Below are positions 54,526 to 64,000 of a DNA stretch of 64,000 nucleotides, in pieces. The position numbers were made by a program, and so were the translations under genes. The notes under the pieces are model-generated. The model saw nothing but the letters and a program-made list of their open reading frames with translations, did not search any database and had not been told where the DNA came from. The stretch is from Mytilinidion resinicola (lineage: Eukaryota; Ascomycota; Dothideomycetes; Mytilinidiales; Mytilinidiaceae). Every line of letters begins with the position of its first letter. The stretch's first letter is position 1. The DNA is taken from contig NW_022985470.1 of NCBI RefSeq assembly GCF_010093595.1, positions 196,736 to 260,735 on the forward strand, written 5' to 3'.

Positions 54526-56320
54526 TTCTTGGGACAGGGAGAGGTGAGGGGGTTACGTATTGTAGACTCGAGAGAGAGGAAGGGAGATGAGGGCTGCAAG
54601 GGGGAGTTTTGAGAGTGATGGAAGCGTTGCTGGGGCGTGGAGTGAAGGGGAATCGGTCTACGTGCTCTTCATGCATAGTAGAAGCGCGGCAGCAGGGGGT
54701 ACACTCTTCTTGTGCGCGGAGGAACGCTCAACGGCGAGAAAATCGATTTGCTCTTAGAACTACGATCGAAGTGTCGATGTGCTTATTGGACCGGGGCTAG
54801 CGAAGGCTTACATTTACTCATCCTCTTTGCGCAGCACCCCCAAGTGGGTTACTGGGCAGATTATAGTCGTGACGCCGCAGCTAGACATCGCTAACTAAGA
54901 GCGCTGCCCACCGTATTCGAGACAGTACAAGGCGGTGACATAGCACTCCACATCAGCGATAATGGACGGGAAAAGCCGGATTACAGGATAATGGCTTCCG
55001 TGCTGGGGGTGCACATGCAAGGACAACCAGGGTGTAGCTATAACTTCGTATAGAGTTTGAAGTATGCTACGAAAACTTTGCAATCTAGCGAAGATCAATT
55101 GTCTGGTAGTTGCATACATGATGAAAATAATAACGTAGAAACTCTAGAGAGGCAATACAAAAGGCGAATCATAAGAATGGAATGATAATATAGAAGAGAC
55201 CGTTAAGAACAATAGAGTCATAGGAGCGAGATGGCTTGACTGTGCTGAAGTGAGTTGGAAAGGAGGAAGTCTGCGTTTGGAGAGGCGGAGCTGAAGAGTT
55301 CGAAAGCTAAAGTAGCAGAAGTTGTATCGTTTATTTGTTGTTGATGGAGATCTTGACCCCAGGAAGCAGGATAAATCAAATTTCATTTCATGGGTTAAAA
55401 AAGAAGATGTAGAGCTTGCCTTTTCCATTGAATGAAAGAAAGAGGTAGATACACGTCAGTATTGCCCACCACGAGAGGGGGCAGAATAAGTATTGTGCCA
55501 AGAGCCACAATGAGATTGAAAATGAGAGGAAGAAGCCGAACGAGCGAGGAAAAGATAGATCTACCGACACCCAACAAATGGTTCGGCGCCGCCTTGAAAA
55601 TTGTTCTCGCGAAGTTAGATGAAAGGTGGGCTGCTTAATCTGTCCATGGGATTCAAAAGTAGTCCTACGAGATCACTAGAAACCGTAAAATAAAGCCATG
55701 CCACCTGAGCAACTTTACTCCTCTCGGAATCAAGAAACCAACGTGAACATAGATTCCAAACCCGCCAACCACACTTCTGCCGTCCTCGTCAGACAAACGG
55801 CGGAAAGCAAAGGTAGGCTTCACAGCACCCAGCCCGCTGCACCGCTCAATCCAGGACCACGCGGACCCGCGCGTGAGAATGCGGATCCGCACAACCCTCG
55901 ACCTACATACCCTACCCCACGGATGAATCGGGAACCCTTCCAGCATCTGCACAGCCCGATTCGCGCACACTTATGTCCGTGGGCCCAGAAGAGGGGGGCA
56001 TGCCAGGGGCAAGCCGGGAATAAGACATCCACCCGTAGCTTTAGGCAAAAGCACACCTCCAGAGCCCGCAAAAGCATCAGCATGAAGACGTCGCGCGCTT
56101 CGCAGATCGATCCATCTATCGCTCATACCTAGCAGCTCGCCCTCACGATCGAACGCTCGCGCTAGGAAATTAGTCCGTGCAACGCACGCTGTTGGATTTC
56201 AGCTTTCGGCTATGCAGTAATGGCGAGGGAATAGCAGCCCGCCGTGGGTGACAGGAAGAGGCGTGGAAAGGCGATAGTTACCGTGATGGTGCTGCGGTGA
56301 CAGGGGGAAGCTTGGGGAGA

Positions 56321-56333
56321 GCTTCCCCGCAAT
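56321..56333. promoter_or_regulatory. CreA-like 13-mer, distal copy
   Basis: GCTTCCCCGCAAT; its complement contains GCGGGG, fitting the SYGGRG consensus for the carbon-catabolite repressor CreA/Mig1. An identical 13-mer lies at 56,728-56,740. Both are upstream of alcohol oxidase (ATG 57,614). A regulatory role is inference. Confidence 0.35.
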
Positions 56334-56727
56334 TGCTGATCACTGGATACCCCGGATTTCGGCCCCACTTATTTTTAGTAAGGCGGGACAACGTTGGACG
56401 GGAGGAGCGATTGGTGCGGTTTTTGTGGGTGACAGCGGCGGGCTGCTTTGGGGTGATTAATTTGACGTCGGTGAGGCGTAAGAGTGAGAGTGGGTTACTT
56501 CTTCCTTTCGTTTGGGGGATACTGTATGCTACGTATGTGAAGTTTGACGGATTTTCTGAACTTAAAAGTCGTTTCATATCAGTTAGAAAATGAGAAACGA
56601 TCTTTACCTTGATGCGGTGCAAAAGTTATAACAAGTTTGTTGGGCTGATATTGGCCAGGATGCTATTCACAGTCAGAACCGCGGGGAACCGTTGATGCGG
56701 CTTCTTGAGTCGGCAATCGAGCTTGAG

Positions 56728-56740
56728 GCTTCCCCGCAAT
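56728..56740. promoter_or_regulatory. CreA-like 13-mer, proximal copy
   Basis: This is the second exact copy of GCTTCCCCGCAAT, about 870 nt upstream of the alcohol oxidase start codon. Confidence 0.35.
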
Positions 56741-57613
56741 ATGCTAAGGATTAGTTAGACGCCGACACGTACTGAAGTAGTGAAAGGATTGGCTATCGTT
56801 GATTTTGAAGATCGCGCCGTGGGGGGGATGGGCGCAGCTCCGAAAAGGGTAAACTTTGCTCCCTTTCGAGGTCGAAGATCTTGAGTCGTATGCCTAAGGG
56901 TGATTCTCTGAAAGTCTGTAGTTCGAGTTATTCAAAATCTGACAGCTTGATGATTTCCCCGTCATCAGGTCTAAGGGAGTCCTTGCCACTATCTCTTACC
57001 AGCGAAGAGATAAAGACTGAATGTTGGTTTCCCAGTAACCCAAACGAACCGGATAACTTCCAAGTGAGACTTTCCATAGCCCCAGAAGCCCCTCTTGATT
57101 TTGGTGGAGCTTCTCCGCATCCCAACGTTTGATAGAGCGGCAGCGCCACCTTAGCGGCAGTTCTCCACGTCCCAGCCGTACGGTCCGCCGACTATTTTCC
57201 ACGCAAGCTCCGAGATATTAAAGTCACGAGCTGCGATATACAACGCTATGCCTCACACTGATAGGATGGCCCATGGCGCCAATGCGGCCGAGTGCGAGAT
57301 GCGGGGGCCGTATAGACGTCTTCTGTCATCTTGCAGTGCAGCTTGCCTCTTTCAGTCCGGCACAGTTGGATATGTGGAGGTCTCAGGCGTTCTTTGACAT
57401 GGATGAGGCTTCCAGCCATCGATCAGGACTCGAAGCTCTCGTCAGCCGGTGAGGAGTTCCTTAGTCCCGAGAATGGGGGGAAGCGGGGTCGAGGGATTTA
57501 AGACGTGGTGGTTTCGTTTAAGGTTTCGTTCATCAAAGTTCTTGTAGCTTCGGGAGCTCAAGTTCACGCAACCATTATCCTCAGTAGTTTAATTCGAGAA
57601 TAACGAACTCAAA

Positions 57614-59996
57614 ATGACGATTCCAGACGAGGTCGATATCATTGTTTGTGGTGGTGGGTCGGCAGGGTGAGAATTGCCAATGTGGCATCCAAGTATGCTT
57701 GCTGATATCCCTGGGTAGATGCGTAGTCGCTGGACGACTGGCGAACTTGGACCATAATCTCCAGGTCCTCTTGATTGAAGGAGGCGAGAGCAACCTGAAC
57801 AATCCATGGTAGGGGCTTTGCAGCCGTCTCCGTGCTGGTAGTCGAAAGTCTTACTGACCATCCTGGAATAGGGTCTTCCGCCCAGGAATATATCCTCGTA
57901 ACATGAAGCTTGATAGCAAAACAGCCTCGTTCTATTACTCAAGGCCTTCGGAGTGGCTTGATGGACGGCGAGCAGTCGTTCCTTGTGCCAACATCCTCGG
58001 TGGTGGATCGTCCATCAACTTTATGGTATGCCCCACGTCTATTTGTATCAGTCTTCGAACCTAGCTAACGTCAGTCAGATGTACACCCGTGCTTCCGCTT
58101 CCGATTATGACGATTTCCAAGCCAAGGGCTGGACCACCAAGGAGCTCATTCCATTGATGAAAAAACACGAAACCTACCAGCGCTCGTGCAACAACCGCGA
58201 CCTCCACGGTTTCGACGGCCCTATCAAGGTTTCCTTCGGTAACCACACGTATCCCATCAAGGAAGACTTCCTACGTGCCACCGAGTCCCAGGGCATCCCC
58301 ACCACCGATGACCTGCAGGACTTGACGACTGGCCATGGTGCCGAACACTGGCTCAAATGGATCAACCGTGATACCGGCCGTCGCAGTGACTCGGCTCACG
58401 GCTACATCCACAGCACCCGATCGGTCCACCAGAACCTCCACCTTATGTGCAACACTAAGGTTGATAAGGTAATTCTCGAAGGAGGTCGAGCTGTCGGTGT
58501 CCAGGTTTGCCCGATGAAGCCGTTACATCCGAACCAGAAGCACCAATTCAAGACTATCAGGGCTCGGAAGCAGATTGTCGTCTCTGGAGGCACCTTGAGC
58601 TCTCCATTGATTCTTCAGCGCTCAGGTATTGGCGATCCCGAGAAGCTTCGCAAGGCTGGCGTCAAGCCTCTGGTCGATCTCCCAGGTGTCGGCTTGAACT
58701 TCCAGGATCACTATCTTACCTTCTCGGTCTTCCGTGCTAAGCCCAACGTGGACTCATTCGACGACTTCGTCAGAGGTGTGCCAGAGGTCCAAGATAAGGT
58801 GTTCCGGCAGTGGGACACAAATGGTACCGGACCGTTGGCTACTAATGGTATCGATGCCGGTGTGAAGGTCAGACCAACGGAAGAGGAGTTGAAGCAGATG
58901 GATAATTGGCCATGCAAGGAGTTCAGGAGCGGGTGGGACAGCTACTTCAAGAATAAGCCTGACAAGCCGGTCATGCACTACAGTGTCATTGCTGGATGGT
59001 TCGGAGGTATGCCCACTCACCTACATCCTTATCATTACCATCTATCATCGCTAACAAGCCTCTAGACCACATGCTCATGCCTCCTGGCAAATTCTTCACC
59101 ATGTTCCACTTCCTCGAGTACCCTTTCTCGCGCGGCTCGACCCATATCACTTCTGCCAACCCTTACGAGGCTCCAGACTTCGACGCCGGTTTCATGAATG
59201 ATAAGCGCGACATGGCCCCAATGGTATGGGGATACATCAAGTCCCGAGAGACGGCACGCCGTATGGATGCCTATGCTGGTGAAGTTCAAGCCATGCACCC
59301 GTTCTACAAATATGATTCAAAGGCGAGGGCCAAGGATCTGGATCTGGCAACGACCAATGCATATGCGTTGGAAGGAAACGTTAGTGCCGGTATTCAGCAT
59401 GGTAAGCTCGACATTAATGCTCTCCTTTTCCGCTGCGTAGTGTTCTACAAGTCTTGTTCTTCATGCGTCTAACCCAATTCGTTAGGATCTTGGTCAATGC
59501 CGGTCGAAGAGGGCCGCAAGCCGGAGCCTTCACTCATCAACTCGAGCTGCCAAGATATTCGCGATGACCTCGAGTACAGCAACGACGACATTCAAAAGAT
59601 TGAGGATTGGACCAAGAGGCACGTGGAGACGACCTGGCACTCGCTGGGCACGTGCTCGATGGCGCCGAAGGAGGGTAACTCGATTGTAAAGCATGGCGTT
59701 CTGGACGAGCGACTGAACGTCCATGGCGTAAAGGGCCTGAAGGTGGCGGATCTCTCCATTTGCCCCGACAATGTTGGTAAGTAACTCAGTACACCGCTTG
59801 GGTCCCCCGGGGATTTTTTTAGAGTACGATTGACTGACAAGTAACAGGATGCAACACGTATTCGACCGCGTTGCTTATTGGTGAGAAAGCCGCGATGCTG
59901 GTTGCCGAGGACCTTGGATATTCGGGTGAAGCTCTCGATATGAAGGTTCCGAATTACCATGCCCCTCGTGAGATTGCGGGCTTGGCTAGGCTTTAG
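57614..59996 (+). CDS. Alcohol (methanol) oxidase, GMC flavoenzyme
   Basis: This FAD enzyme oxidises methanol or short alcohols to aldehyde and H2O2 in peroxisomes. Seven exons, 57,614-57,666, 57,719-57,808, 57,872-58,025, 58,079-59,006, 59,066-59,401, 59,486-59,776 and 59,848-59,996, stay in phase and give 666 aa (yeast AOX 663). The N-terminus [20 protein letters not shown] carries the FAD GxGxxG-type fold. [20 protein letters not shown] and [17 protein letters not shown] match the GMC signatures. Active-site His (about 572, in TTWHSLGTC) and Asn (about 620, in [12 protein letters not shown]) have the expected spacing. The C-terminal ARL fits a PTS1 peroxisomal signal. In filamentous fungi such enzymes consume methanol released from pectin. 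It is intact. Confidence 0.95.
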
Positions 59997-60829
59997 ATGC
60001 TGAGGGTATGTGGTCGCAGTAACATCTTGATGTTCGCAAATGAGAATGAAAGAGGCAAGACTGAGCAAAGCAGAACTGGGGGATTGCCATGATTTATGAG
60101 ATTACACTTTTTGTTTGTAAATAGCTTTCAATGAACAGTAGACGAGATGGGGAGAACGTGTTGTTGCAAGACTGATGATGATACAAGTATGTGAAAAATT
60201 GGGAACAGTGCATCGCCGGAAACAAGGTTATGGAAGTACATTCTGTTGAAGATGACGAACATGCTAGGGATAAAGTCGTGATGCAGAAGTGGGAGAGTTG
60301 ATGCTGGTCGAGACGAAATGAGAGGTTCCGCTCCACCCCGCCCGCACGACCACCGCAATCACTTCCCTTACTTTCCATCTCAACCCAAGCCGACCATGTC
60401 GAATCTCATCCCCGTCTGGTCCCAGATGTTAAGTGCGCAAAGCACGCGAACCTCTGACACCGCGATGGACGCTGACTGACTCGCTTGGCAATCCTCTCGT
60501 CTGTTAGCAAGGCTGCCATATGGGAGCCCGACAACCTCTCCACTTCCGGGCTCCAGCCTGCGCATGATTGCGCGCAGCTGACGCGTAGAAAGCAGTGGAT
60601 AGATGCTCTTTCGACGCGTCTCATCACTTATCGCACGGCAAGTCCTCCAGCGCTCTTCGCTACGCATTGTCACACGGACCATTTGCAGCCAGTCCACTCT
60701 AGTTCTATACGGAATACTATACGAAGTAGTTGGCTTAGTATTCCGTAGTCCAGGGCCTCCCGCCCCGCCATCAGATTCTCCGTGAGCCTCCGCAGCCTCC
60801 GCAGCCTCCACCGAGACCGAACTACCACA
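59997..60829. other. Spacer
   Basis: This is the 3' flank of alcohol oxidase and the upstream region of the DUF4246 remnant. It contains a 12-bp inverted repeat (60,708-60,747) and a short CCTCCGCAG tandem (60,786-60,810). The minus frame at 60,380-61,054 is a shadow of these and of the DUF4246 remnant. Confidence 0.5.
60708..60747. repeat. 12-bp perfect inverted repeat
   Basis: TACGGAATACTA (60,708-60,719) and TAGTATTCCGTA (60,736-60,747) pair perfectly across a 16-nt spacer. Function is unknown; it lies outside genes. Confidence 0.7.
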
Positions 60830-62198
60830 ATGGCTTGTCGCAACGATGGCGATGAGCCAATTAGTGTTCCTGGCTTCGGACTTCCCATCGATTGAACTAA
60901 AGGCTGGGATGACGAGGATAAGTTTGCCCACGGTGCGAACAGCTGGGCACAGGACCCCCGTCTGACTGTGCACGAGCTCGCTATGCTCAAGGTCATGCAA
61001 GTTCTTACCGACACGCGTCTCAAACTCCCCTTCTTTATGAAACCCCGCTAACATGTGTACTGCGACTTTAAGTCAAGGGCACTCATGGTGGCAATGGTCG
61101 CGTGCCTCCTCGAATCCAGACTTTTGGCTCTACATTTGAGACCGAGTATCCGAAATGGAGAAGCAATTTGAAAAGCGACCCCAAGGATGAAGGCTACAAT
61201 GAATCTCTAGCCAATGTCCAGGAGTACCTCACACTTCCCGAAAACCCAGATGCCGAGCATATGCGCTCTAACAACTACGAAAACAAGTATCAGGACGGTA
61301 CATGGGTGGAGTCTGACAATCACAGCGTGTGGGGCGCGGTGGATTGGAAATGGAAACGAATCCGCAAAGTCGCGCACCCAGAGCCAGGCGTTGCATATTC
61401 ATTTGAAGAATGGAAGCAAGGGAAGACAGATGGTGCCGTTGTTCCCCCGCGATATAGCAGAGGCCAGAAACACAATTATTACGACGTCAGTCTGCAGGAC
61501 ACGTTCCGTGAAAAAGGTCTCCAGGTCATCGTGAAGCTTGCCAGCATCGAGCTGAGCTGACGCCTGATAAGCCTAGTTACGATGGCGGCAGCTGGCATAT
61601 CGAAGGAATGTTTAACGAACACATCGTTGGCATCGCGATCTACTATTACGACGTGGAAAATACGACTACTTCACGCATCCGATTTCGCCAAGAAGCCGGC
61701 CTTGACAGGATGCATTTGGAATACGATCAAGACGACCATGAACCCCTTTCGGAGATCTTCGGAACTGCCTCCTTGCGGGATGAAGCCGCCGTGCAAGAGC
61801 TGGGCAGCGTTGCCACACCTTAAGGCCGTCTGATCGCTTTCCCAAACACGCTTCAGCACTGTGTTCAGCCCTTCGCCCTGGAGGACAAAACACGTCCTGG
61901 ACATAGGAGATTTCTGGTGCTGTGGCTCGTAGATCCGTATTATCGCGTGATGTCGACGAGAAACGTTTCCCCGCAGAGGCATGACTGGTGGCTGGAGGCG
62001 GGATTGAACCAGGTGGGAGACAAAGTCTATGGTCGGCTGCCCGTAGAGCTGGCGACAGAATTAGGTGAAATGATTGGCGAGTGGCCAATGGGAATTGCTG
62101 AGGCTCAAGCTCTGCGTCTGGAGTTGATGGAGGAGCGCACGAACCTGATGGATACGGTGTACGGGAACTTGGAAGTGTACAACTTTTGCGAGCACTAG
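60830..62198 (+). pseudogene. DUF4246-family gene, internally deleted and disrupted
   Basis: DUF4246 proteins are large fungal proteins of unknown function. The beginning reads MACRNDGDEPISVPGFGLPI, then TGA at 60,893-60,895 (PID-stop-TKGWDDED, expected Trp), then LTVHELAMLKVMQVLTD. About 60 nt later, after another in-frame TAA (61,049), sequence of the C-terminal half begins (NNYENKYQDGTW, VIVKLASIEL). The expected middle segment with the WLPCEV- and SYINNLHP-type blocks is absent, so an internal deletion is likely. At 61,548-61,564 a 5-bp GAGCT duplication shifts frame before TPDKPSYDGGSWHIEGM. The frame then runs through YYYDVENTTTSRIRFRQEAG to TAA at 61,821, and in the same frame onward GRLIAFPNTLQHCVQPFALE to the end at 62,198. 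The multiple lesions leave no functional product. Confidence 0.78.
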
Positions 62199-62354
62199 TT
62201 TGGCTGTAGAAGAGCTCGCATACATATTACCGTAGGTTCAGGTTTCGCTCAAGAGCTTGCCATGTTTTCGTTTCACCTTGTCAACACCATATCATACATA
62301 TTTGCAGCAATTCAAACTCGATACTCCATCCCAACGATCCCAATCCTTTTTCAA

Positions 62355-63377
62355 TCAAACCTTTCCTTTTAATGTCCACTTCCCAAAGAACCCCATGATC
62401 TCCGTCGTCGCATCAATACAACTGGTCAAATTCGTATCATCATTCGCAAACGTGCTCGGCCAGTCATGGTACAGATTCTTAAACGTATAATGCACCACAG
62501 TTTCCTCCCAGTTATACCGCTTCACCGTCCTAGCTCCGTCGCCGCACAACGTCGTCGTCTTATTCGTATCAACCTCGAAACCATCCCGCGTCGCCCAGTC
62601 GTCCACCCACGATACTATGGGTATCGTATCTCCACGGTTCGACGCGTCAGGCCCGCCGGTGTAGTTTATCGTGTGGTCTTTCAATCCATGCGTCTCCAGG
62701 ATCGGGATCGGCACGCGAGCGGGCTTGCATGGCGGTAGCTCGCCCGTCGATTCGTTGAGGTAAAACGCACCGGATACAGCAGCGAAAGCCGCGATCTTTG
62801 ATGAAGTACCGACATCGCAAGCGAGCAGGCCCACGAGACCACCGCCGTTGGATTTCCCGGCTGCGTAGACGCGTGAAGGGTCGATGCAGTAGCGGCTGAG
62901 GAGGTGGTCGATCAGGTCAGACGTAAAGAGGATGTCGTCGATGTCGGCGGGGGCGTCGGGATCGCCGGTCCATTGCTGGGTGCCGTTTTTGTCCTAAGAT
63001 TCGTAAGTGGTGCTTCATGCGGTGCAGAGATGGTGGCTTACTGGTACACCCTCGGGGTACACGGCGATGCCGTCAGGGTTGTACGACGAGTTTGAGAATT
63101 GAGACAGCCCCTCCTGCTCTGTTGCGGTCTTGGCGCGGCCGTGGAAGGAGAGAATCAGAGGCACGGCGCTGTTGACGTCGTACTTTTCAGGTACGTGGAC
63201 GAGGTATGTTCGTTTTCGGTTTCCGCTGTTGATGTGCAGAGGGGTGTTTGATGCTGCGAGCACGCCGGGTTTGACCCCGGTAGGTAGAGGCTGGCCACAG
63301 CCCCCAGTTTGTGAGGCGCATTGGGCGCATGCGACAAGGAGAGAGAGGGAAGGGAGGAAGAAGGTTGAGAGCTTCAT
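62355..63377 (-). CDS. Secreted feruloyl esterase C / PHB-depolymerase-like esterase (CE1-type)
   Basis: This is an alpha/beta-hydrolase that removes feruloyl or related esters from plant cell-wall polymers. Two exons, 63,042-63,377 and 62,355-62,993 (48-nt intron), give 324 aa. The signal peptide MKLSTFFLPSLSLLVACAQC ends near CAS. TYLVHVPEKYDVNSAVPLIL and SFHGRAKTATEQEG form the first strands and the oxyanion region. CIDPSRVYAAGKSNGGGLVG carries the nucleophile Ser in GxSxGG. PIPILETHGLKDHTINYTGG holds the likely catalytic Asp region, and YHDWPS the His (H in the usual GxxHxWP position, here YHDWPS). The start is set at the ATG opening the signal peptide rather than the upstream in-frame ATG. 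It is intact and likely controlled with other wall-degrading genes, though no element is assigned. Confidence 0.9.
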
Positions 63378-64000
63378 GTTTGTTTTGGGTTCATGAAGCT
63401 GACGATTGCTACTTATTCCGCAAAGCGACAGGCAGATGCAGGTACTGCAGATATACACGTTACCATGCATGGTTTCACCATGGGGGATTCTATATTAAGG
63501 AAGCAATGACACGTTGGGGCGGGCACATGCAAAATAATCAGAGGGAGCGTCCGCTTGGAATCGAAGGGATTGGCAAACAGTGCACCTCGGTGTCAGCACC
63601 ACATCCCCAAAATAGTGGTCATGAGGCTTTTTTGTGGTGAAAAGAGCCGCATGGATGGTCAGCAAGGGAGCTGAGTTCAGCCCAAGCTCAGCCCTATTCT
63701 GGATGCCAATTCGCCGCGACTCAGTACAATGGGGTAACCCTGCAACAATTTACGGGAGAGGTGCAGGTCGCTAACTCGATGTAGATATTGTGCTTCAGGT
63801 TTCTCTTTTGCCCTATCGGGACTCTTCTTTTGCAGCTACGCTCCATAGGGCCGTGGTTGCTGATCGTGCAATGCTCCACCGCAGGAATTTTTCTGGTAAA
63901 ACCAGCGTTGTCAGAATCATCACCCTTCACTCTACCATGCAGTATTTAACCATGTATGCAGCAGCGTATCACTCACAAGCAAATATCCATCTCGATTTCC
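63378..64000. other. Promoter region of the esterase; window end
   Basis: This is the upstream sequence of the minus-strand esterase, with no further gene seen before the window end. Confidence 0.5.

Larger units (their letters stand above)
53694..57613. other. 3.9-kb spacer with tRNA-like sequence and alcohol oxidase upstream region
   Basis: No protein gene is supported. It includes the minus-strand tRNA-like sequence (54,437-54,525), purine-rich tracts (54,540-54,600, 55,440-55,560), and a pair of identical 13-mers within 1.3 kb of the alcohol oxidase start. A 66-aa minus frame at 54,126-54,326 looks mildly protein-like but has no identifiable family. Confidence 0.5.

Noticed and set aside
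60380..61054. 224-aa minus-strand open frame
   Set aside because: It is antisense to the recognisable start of the DUF4246 remnant and includes a run (EAAEAAEA) created by a CCTCCGCAG repeat.

Overview
The window reads as nuclear DNA of a filamentous ascomycete (Pezizomycotina, possibly Dothideomycetes; the class is a weak guess). Evidence seen directly: short spliceosomal introns of about 45-60 nt with GT...CTNAC...AG signals, no operons, kilobase-scale spacers, and fungal families: a HET-domain gene, a NACHT/ankyrin NLR, UDP-galactopyranose mutase, a Cap20/perilipin protein, alternative oxidase, alcohol oxidase and a CmcJ/AsaB-type enzyme. All identifications come from reading translations by eye; no database search was run.

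Layout. 0.7-9.8 kb is a conserved housekeeping block: a sugar-phosphate/nucleotide-sugar transporter (-), UDP-galactopyranose mutase (+), ribosomal protein eL27 (+) and a Cap20-like lipid-droplet protein (-). The first and third of these genes contain micro-exons of 6 and 8 nt, and eL27 has an intron inside its start codon. 9.8-12.3 kb is a GC-rich spacer without a convincing gene. 12.3-23.1 kb is an accessory block dominated by decayed genes: a multiply frameshifted HET gene, an intact F-box gene, a truncated 3CxxC zinc-finger protein, a frameshifted DUF7587-like gene, a nuclease-like gene with one stop, and a kinase-like gene with two stops. Hairpin repeats and a tRNA-like sequence lie among them.

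23.6-36.8 kb holds a secreted beta-helix protein, a small unknown gene, an intact NACHT/ankyrin NLR whose C-terminus is read through the antisense strand of another NLR's N-terminus, and RQC2/NEMF. 38.7-45.8 kb holds a decayed HExxH-protein gene, a Ser/Thr-rich secreted wall-type protein with an apparent frameshift in its signal peptide, and a second F-box gene paralogous to the one at 15 kb. A diverged copy of the same hairpin repeat lies near each F-box gene.

47-63.4 kb is mostly metabolic: a CmcJ-like enzyme, a MUP1-like amino-acid permease, a GNAT acetyltransferase, alternative oxidase, peroxisomal alcohol oxidase, a wrecked DUF4246 gene and a feruloyl-esterase-like secreted enzyme. A second tRNA-like sequence lies at 54.5 kb.

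I found no clear unknown multi-gene system. The strongest unusual signals are the sense/antisense NLR junction, the concentration of genes broken by TAG/TAA codons (all derivable from CAG, CAA or TGG by transition, compatible with but not proving RIP-type C-to-T mutation), the F-box pair with its repeat, the micro-exons, and the homopolymer frameshift in the wall protein.
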